This document shows, piece after piece, positions 44,360-48,440 of a DNA stretch of 48,440 nucleotides. This stretch comes from an uncultured Lachnospiraceae bacterium (GTDB taxonomy: Bacteria > Bacillota > Clostridia > Lachnospirales > Lachnospiraceae). The notes under the pieces are model-generated. The model did not search any database, had not been told where the DNA came from, and saw nothing but the letters and a program-made list of their open reading frames with translations. The DNA lies in the NCBI GenBank assembly GCA_947628955.1, contig CANRBX010000017.1:1-48440 (forward strand). Reading direction: 5' to 3'. Position 1 is the stretch's first letter; each line of letters begins with the position of its first letter. The position numbers were made by a program, and so were the translations under genes.

Positions 44360-44434
44360 ATCCTTTTCATCATATTGTCGCATTAAAATCAATCGGAAGA
44401 TATTTCCGGCAAGTCTGCCATCATTTTTCCTTTT

Positions 44435-45124
44435 CTACATTTTAAACCGATACCCGACGCCCCAGATCGTCTCGATATACTGCGGCTTCGAGGACTGTTT
44501 CTCAATCTTTTCACGGATCTTCTTGATGTGTACCGTGACTGTCGCGATATCCCCGATCGACTCCATATCCCAGATCTCCCGGAACAGCTCTTCTTTCGTA
44601 AACACATGGTTCGGATTCTGCGCAAGGAACGTCAGAAGGTCAAATTCCTTTGTCGTAAAATTCTTTTCTTCACCGTCGATCCAGACGCGGCGGGCCGTCT
44701 TGTCGATCTTGATACCCCGGACTTCGACGATATCATTTTCCTGCACATTGCTGTTGACCAGGCGCTCATACCTCGCCAGATGCGCCTTGACGCGCGCAAC
44801 CAGCTCGCTCGGGCTGAACGGCTTTGTCATATAATCGTCCGCCCCGAGTCCGAGTCCCCGGATCTTGTCGATATCGTCCTTCTTCGCGGAAACCATGATG
44901 ATCGGTATGTTTTTCTTCTCGCGGATCTGCCGGCAGATCTCAAAGCCGTCCAGCCCCGGAAGCATCAGATCCAGGATCACCAGGTCAAATTCCTCATCCA
45001 GCGCGCGCATAAGCCCCCGGTCGCCGGAATTTTCCGTCTGCACCGCAAATCCTGACAGCTCCAGATAATCCTTTTCTAGATCCGCAATCGCGATCTCGTC
45101 CTCCACGATCAAAATTCTGCTCAT
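44435..45124 (-). CDS. OmpR/PhoB-type response regulator
   Basis: 229 aa. The receiver domain (2-115) has the acidic pair EDE (8-10), phospho-acceptor Asp52 in VILDLMLPG, and Lys101 in YMTKPF. The DNA-binding winged helix (about 130-228) shows DKTARRVWIDGEEKNFTTKE, LAQNPNHVFTKEELFREIW and IETIWGVGYRF. ATG at 45124 has AGGAGGG at 9 nt; a GTG two codons upstream (45130) is too close to that site. It lies 37 bp downstream of its kinase on the same strand. Target genes are not evident. Confidence 0.95.
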   Translation of the reverse strand: MSRILIVEDEIAIADLEKDYLELSGFAVQTENSGDRGLMRALDEEFDLVILDLMLPGLDGFEICRQIREKKNIPIIMVSAKKDDIDKIRGLGLGADDYMTKPFSPSELVARVKAHLARYERLVNSNVQENDIVEVRGIKIDKTARRVWIDGEEKNFTTKEFDLLTFLAQNPNHVFTKEELFREIWDMESIGDIATVTVHIKKIREKIEKQSSKPQYIETIWGVGYRFKM

Positions 45125-45161
45125 ATCCACGGCCCTCCTGATCTCTTATTCATTTCCGCGG

Positions 45162-46763
45162 TCACTCATAAGCGCGGCTTTCCTGATATTTTCTCACAAC
45201 AAAATGCATAACCGTCCCTTCGCCGACCCTGCTCGTCGCCCAGATCCGTCCTCCGTGATCTTCCACGATCTTTTTCACGATGGACAGGCCGATCCCGCTG
45301 CCGCCCTGCGCTGAATTGCGGGACTGATCCGTCCTGTAAAAGCGGTCAAAAATGGACACCAGCTCCTGGTTCGGGATTCCCTTTCCATTGTCCTCGAGCT
45401 CCACCTGGATAAAATCTCCGGCGTCCATGACGCGCAGCTGCACGTATTTTCTGTCCTTATCCATATATTTGACCGAGTTTCCGATGATATTGTTGATCAC
45501 GCGCTTGAGCTGCTCCGCGTCCGCAATGATCAGGGTGCCGGGCTCCACCGTATTGATGTAGGAGAACACGATATTTCTCTCCCGCATCTCCAGTCCAACT
45601 TCCTCCGCACAGTCGTCAAAATATTCCCCGACGTCGATCCTGTTGAAATTGTAGGGAATCTTGTTTGTGTCAATTTTGGAATAAAATGTCAATTCATTGA
45701 TCAGGCGATCCATATCGTTCGCCTTGATATAGATCGTGCGGATATACCGGTCCATCTTTTCCGGCGTGTCCGCCACGCCGTCCATGATCCCTTCGACGTA
45801 TCCCTTGACTGCCGTGATCGGCGTCTTCAGATCGTGCGAAATATTGCTGATCAGCTCCTTGCTCTGGCGGTCAAACGACTTTTTTTCCTCGTCCAGATCC
45901 TTCAGCCTCTGCCGCATCTCATCAAAATCCCTGCAGAGCTCGCTGATCTCATCCTTACCCTTCACATTCAGCTCAAAATCGAAATCCTCTTCCTTAATGT
46001 GGTGTGTGGCCTCGCTGAGCTTCTGCAGCGGCGTATGGATACCAGTATAGATCCAGATGATCATCAGGAACGCCGCGAAGATCAGGATCACGATGATGGA
46101 GATCAGCAGATCCATGATCAGCCTGCCATTCTGGGCGATGATCTCGCTCACAGAGGAAACGATAAAAATACTCAGCTCAGAGGATGCTTCTTCGTCCCCG
46201 GATGCAGTGGAATCTGCCGGAATTTCCGCATCAGAGCCGTCCTGCACTGCGGATCCTGCAGATTCGGATCCCGTGGGCTTTGCAGTATCGGAATCTGCAG
46301 GTATCCGGATGTCCAGCTGCTTTACAAACACCTGGATATCCCGCCCGATATAGGAGCCCCCGTCCGATGCGCTGCTGAAGCCGCGGAATGCCGGAAGCGC
46401 CTCAAACAGCTCGTCGGACGCATCTTCAGAGCCGTTGAAATACAGATCCTGATTCCTGCGCACGATCAGATAAGAATGTTTATAGCTGAGCTCCTGATTG
46501 ATCTGCTCCAGATAATCCTGATCCAGAAAACGCTCCGGCCTGCTGTGCGCCTGCTTTTCCAGATTTTCAAAAATCTCCTGCGTGGCCTGCCCAATCAGAT
46601 GCATGGAATCCGATATGTTTCTCACCGAGACAGATATGCCGTAGCTTTTCTCGATTGCTTGCTTCTGGAAATTCGTAAATCCCCAGAACGCCACGCCAAA
46701 CAGAAGAAACGGCACAAGAATAATGACCAGGAAAGCGATAATAAGCCTCGTCTTTAACTTCAT
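45162..46763 (-). CDS. Membrane sensor histidine kinase
   Basis: 533 aa. First membrane helix 6-29, an extracellular sensor region (30-214), second helix 215-240, HAMP linker to about 295, His310 in ISNISHDLKTPITAVKGYVE, N-box near 425-433 (VINNIIGNS), DNGKGI (458-463) and GGSGIGLS (487-494). It autophosphorylates His310 and passes the phosphate to the regulator encoded next. The sensor region carries a Ser/Ala/Asp-rich low-complexity stretch (156-197) that looks like an inserted flexible loop. The ligand is unknown. The start follows AGGTGA; an extended -10 promoter lies about 22 nt upstream. Confidence 0.95.
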   Translation of the reverse strand: MKLKTRLIIAFLVIILVPFLLFGVAFWGFTNFQKQAIEKSYGISVSVRNISDSMHLIGQATQEIFENLEKQAHSRPERFLDQDYLEQINQELSYKHSYLIVRRNQDLYFNGSEDASDELFEALPAFRGFSSASDGGSYIGRDIQVFVKQLDIRIPADSDTAKPTGSESAGSAVQDGSDAEIPADSTASGDEEASSELSIFIVSSVSEIIAQNGRLIMDLLISIIVILIFAAFLMIIWIYTGIHTPLQKLSEATHHIKEEDFDFELNVKGKDEISELCRDFDEMRQRLKDLDEEKKSFDRQSKELISNISHDLKTPITAVKGYVEGIMDGVADTPEKMDRYIRTIYIKANDMDRLINELTFYSKIDTNKIPYNFNRIDVGEYFDDCAEEVGLEMRERNIVFSYINTVEPGTLIIADAEQLKRVINNIIGNSVKYMDKDRKYVQLRVMDAGDFIQVELEDNGKGIPNQELVSIFDRFYRTDQSRNSAQGGSGIGLSIVKKIVEDHGGRIWATSRVGEGTVMHFVVRKYQESRAYE

Positions 46764-46791
46764 AAATTCACCTGTTTTCTATGTATCATTC

Positions 46792-46797
46792 AGTATA
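46792..46797 (-). promoter_or_regulatory. Extended -10 promoter of the two-component operon
   Basis: TGTTATACT on the minus strand is a TG-extended -10 element; the -35 (GTGAAA at 46820-46815) is weak. The start near 46785 is about 22 nt before the kinase ATG. Confidence 0.5.
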
Positions 46798-46911
46798 ACA
46801 CATCGTTTTTCCTTTTTCACCTAAACAAAACCCGATATTTCTAAATTTTTTATTAAATATATCACACTTTGTTATTGCATGGGTCAAAGGTCAAAAGTGG
46901 TATCTAACCCC

Positions 46912-46983
46912 GGAAAATAAAGAGGCTGCCGCAGTACGTACACGGACCTGTGACAACCCGATGCGTATTCTGCGGCAGCCTCT
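46912..46983 (-). terminator. Terminator of metK
   Basis: AGAGGCTGCCGCAG (46921-46934) is exactly complementary to CTGCGGCAGCCTCT (46970-46983), enclosing a 35-nt loop. On the minus strand TTTATTTTCC follows, completing an intrinsic terminator 33 bp after the metK stop. Confidence 0.85.
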
Positions 46984-47015
46984 CTCAGGATTCATTCCTG
47001 CCTGTCAGCCGTTTT

Positions 47016-48212
47016 TCAAATATTTTTCAGATATTTTTTCAGATCCTCCGCCTTGTCCAGTTTCTCCCACGGAAGATCCAGATCGTCCCTGCCGAAATGT
47101 CCGTACGCGGCCGTCTGCTTATAGATCGGGCGGCGCAGATCCAGCATTTTGATGATCCCTGCAGGACGCAGGTCGAAATTCTCTCTCACAATCTCGGTCA
47201 GCTTCTCATCCGAGAGCTTTCCCGTGCCGGAGGTATTCACCATGACGGAGGTCGGCTGCGCGACGCCGATCGCGTAGGACAGCTGAATCTCGCATCTGTC
47301 GGCCAGTCCTGCCGCGACGATATTTTTTGCAACGTAGCGGGCCGCATACGCCGCAGAGCGGTCTACCTTCGTGCAGTCCTTTCCGGAAAATGCGCCGCCG
47401 CCGTGTCTCGCGTATCCGCCGTAGGTGTCCACGATGATCTTGCGGCCGGTCAGCCCGCTGTCCCCGTGCGGTCCGCCGATCACAAAACGTCCCGTCGGGT
47501 TGATGAAGAATTTTGTATCGCTGTCGACCATGTTCTCCGGCAGAACCACATCAAAGACATATTTTCTGATATCCTCATGGATCTGCTCCTGCGTGACCTC
47601 CGGGTCATGCTGCGTGGAGAGAACCACCGCATCCAGCCTGGAAGGCCTTCCGTTTTCATCGTACTCCACAGTCACCTGCGTCTTGCCGTCCGGGCGGAGA
47701 TACGGCAGCGTGCCGTCCTTTCTCACCTTTGTGAGCTGGCGGGCAAGCCTGTGCGCCAGAGAGATCGGATACGGCATATATTCCGGCGTCTCATTTACCG
47801 CGTATCCGAACATCATGCCCTGGTCGCCCGCGCCGATCGCCTCGATCTCATCGTCCGTCATCGTGTTTTCCTTCGCCTCGAGCGCCTTGTCCACGCCGAG
47901 CGCGATGTCCGCGGACTGCTCGTCGATCGCCGTGATCACACCGCAGGTATCCGCGTCAAAACCAAATTTTCCGCGCGTATAGCCGATCTCACGCACCGTA
48001 TCGCGCACGATCTTCTGAATGTCCACATAGGCATTCGTCGTGATCTCTCCCATCACAAGCACCAGGCCCGTCGTCGTGGCCGTCTCGCAGGCCACGCGGC
48101 TCATCGGATCCTTCTCAAGCAGGGCGTCCAGAATCGCGTCCGAGATCTGGTCGCACATTTTGTCCGGATGACCTTCCGTGACCGACTCCGAAGTAAACAG
48201 TAATTTGTCCAT
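47016..48212 (-). CDS. metK: S-adenosylmethionine synthetase
   Basis: 398 aa, makes SAM from methionine and ATP. Signatures: [20 protein letters not shown] at the start, [10 protein letters not shown], the [12 protein letters not shown] nucleotide-binding motif near residue 121, and [19 protein letters not shown] (the P-loop-like DPSKVDRS region, here with C-T in place of P-S). ATG at 48212 is set by the conserved N-terminus and a GGAAGG site 6 nt upstream; the frame is open further upstream into the riboswitch platform. Expression is controlled by the SAM-I riboswitch, which represses when product is plentiful. Confidence 0.97.
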   Translation of the reverse strand: MDKLLFTSESVTEGHPDKMCDQISDAILDALLEKDPMSRVACETATTTGLVLVMGEITTNAYVDIQKIVRDTVREIGYTRGKFGFDADTCGVITAIDEQSADIALGVDKALEAKENTMTDDEIEAIGAGDQGMMFGYAVNETPEYMPYPISLAHRLARQLTKVRKDGTLPYLRPDGKTQVTVEYDENGRPSRLDAVVLSTQHDPEVTQEQIHEDIRKYVFDVVLPENMVDSDTKFFINPTGRFVIGGPHGDSGLTGRKIIVDTYGGYARHGGGAFSGKDCTKVDRSAAYAARYVAKNIVAAGLADRCEIQLSYAIGVAQPTSVMVNTSGTGKLSDEKLTEIVRENFDLRPAGIIKMLDLRRPIYKQTAAYGHFGRDDLDLPWEKLDKAEDLKKYLKNI

Positions 48213-48287
48213 CTGTACCTTCCTTTCCTTCATATGCATGGACTGCTTTTCTTCTCCTTTAAGGAAATTACAGGATGTTTTTTCGTA

Positions 48288-48312
48288 ATAAAAAATCCGC
48301 CGGAAAGGCGGA
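48288..48312 (-). terminator. Terminator of the metK SAM riboswitch
   Basis: TCCGCC (48312-48307) pairs with GGCGGA (48301-48296) on the minus strand, and a T6 run follows. It lies between the aptamer and metK, as the OFF structure of the switch. Confidence 0.9.
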
Positions 48313-48331
48313 CTCAATCAACATCATCAAA

Positions 48332-48435
48332 TCCCCTTATTGTTCGATTTTACTCGCTCAGGCTGGCACCTTCCGTCTCCGGGGTTGCCGTGGCTTCACA
48401 GATCCTATGTATCTCCACCACTCTGAATAAGAGAA
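48332..48435 (-). ncRNA. SAM-I riboswitch (S box)
   Basis: The minus-strand RNA has the S-box blocks in order: CTTATTCAGAG, GGTGGAG, CTGTGAAGCCACGGCAACC, GGTGCCAGCCTGA and the closing ATAAGGGG that pairs with the first block as P1. It binds S-adenosylmethionine; bound SAM allows the terminator at 48288-48312 to form. The promoter lies beyond the window end. Confidence 0.95.
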
Positions 48436-48440
48436 AAGCA

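Overview
The window looks like chromosomal DNA of a Clostridia (Firmicutes) bacterium, most probably a gut Lachnospiraceae member. The basis is a GC-rich core with strong Shine-Dalgarno sites, an ntp-type V-ATPase operon, a DUF624/YesL protein, a c-di-GMP-I riboswitch, a SAM-I riboswitch on metK, AAA_14/DUF4143 ATPases, and a BTAD regulator next to a giant Cna-B adhesin. No rRNA, tRNA, CRISPR array or complete insertion sequence was seen, and the species cannot be named from this sequence.

Layout. 1-4766 (minus): a 5' part of glycogen phosphorylase cut by the window edge, and a type-2 isoleucyl-tRNA synthetase with its own promoter. 5126-5914: a YesL-family membrane protein, followed by a 77-bp imperfect tandem duplication of its 3' end and a long bidirectional hairpin. 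6225-7551 (minus): a secreted M34/PPEP-like zinc protease behind a promoter, a c-di-GMP-I aptamer and an intrinsic terminator. 7673-13135 (plus), divergent from it: a lipoprotein with a transglutaminase triad, a GspF/PilC protein, four small membrane-anchored pseudopilin-like proteins (one with an in-frame 45-bp minisatellite) and a PilT ATPase. 13230-22075: a nine-gene V-type ATPase operon (G/H-I-K-E-C-F-A-B-D) with promoter, intercistronic hairpins and terminator; its K subunit keeps the residues that bind sodium in the Enterococcus enzyme.

22120-24643 is accessory: a small four-helix membrane protein, a Rpn-type nuclease remnant, an AAA_14/DUF4143 ATPase and a truncated HsdR-like fragment. 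24780-38245 (minus) is the most striking block. One strong promoter can drive a 69-aa protein, a BTAD regulator with a degenerate GGDEF-like tail, and a 147-aa protein; a 3,682-residue surface protein lies directly downstream. The 69-aa and 147-aa proteins share a gap-free W-Q-G...F-x-S..E-L-L module that I cannot assign to a named family. The surface protein has an E/T-rich repeat, a right-handed beta-helix, an FctA-like domain, about 18 Cna-B modules and a C-terminal membrane anchor.

38442-44284: a YtvI/AI-2E-type permease, an RluA-type pseudouridine synthase, a second DUF4143 ATPase behind tandem promoter-bearing repeats, and a low-GC two-gene AbiL-type phage-defence module. 44435-48435 (minus): an OmpR-type two-component system and metK under a SAM-I riboswitch.

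Themes. Two surface programmes sit in this window. One is a pilus-like operon facing a c-di-GMP-controlled PPEP-like protease. The other is a BTAD-linked giant adhesin. The first resembles the Clostridioides difficile arrangement in which c-di-GMP balances pili, adhesins and an adhesin-releasing protease; applying that logic here is inference.
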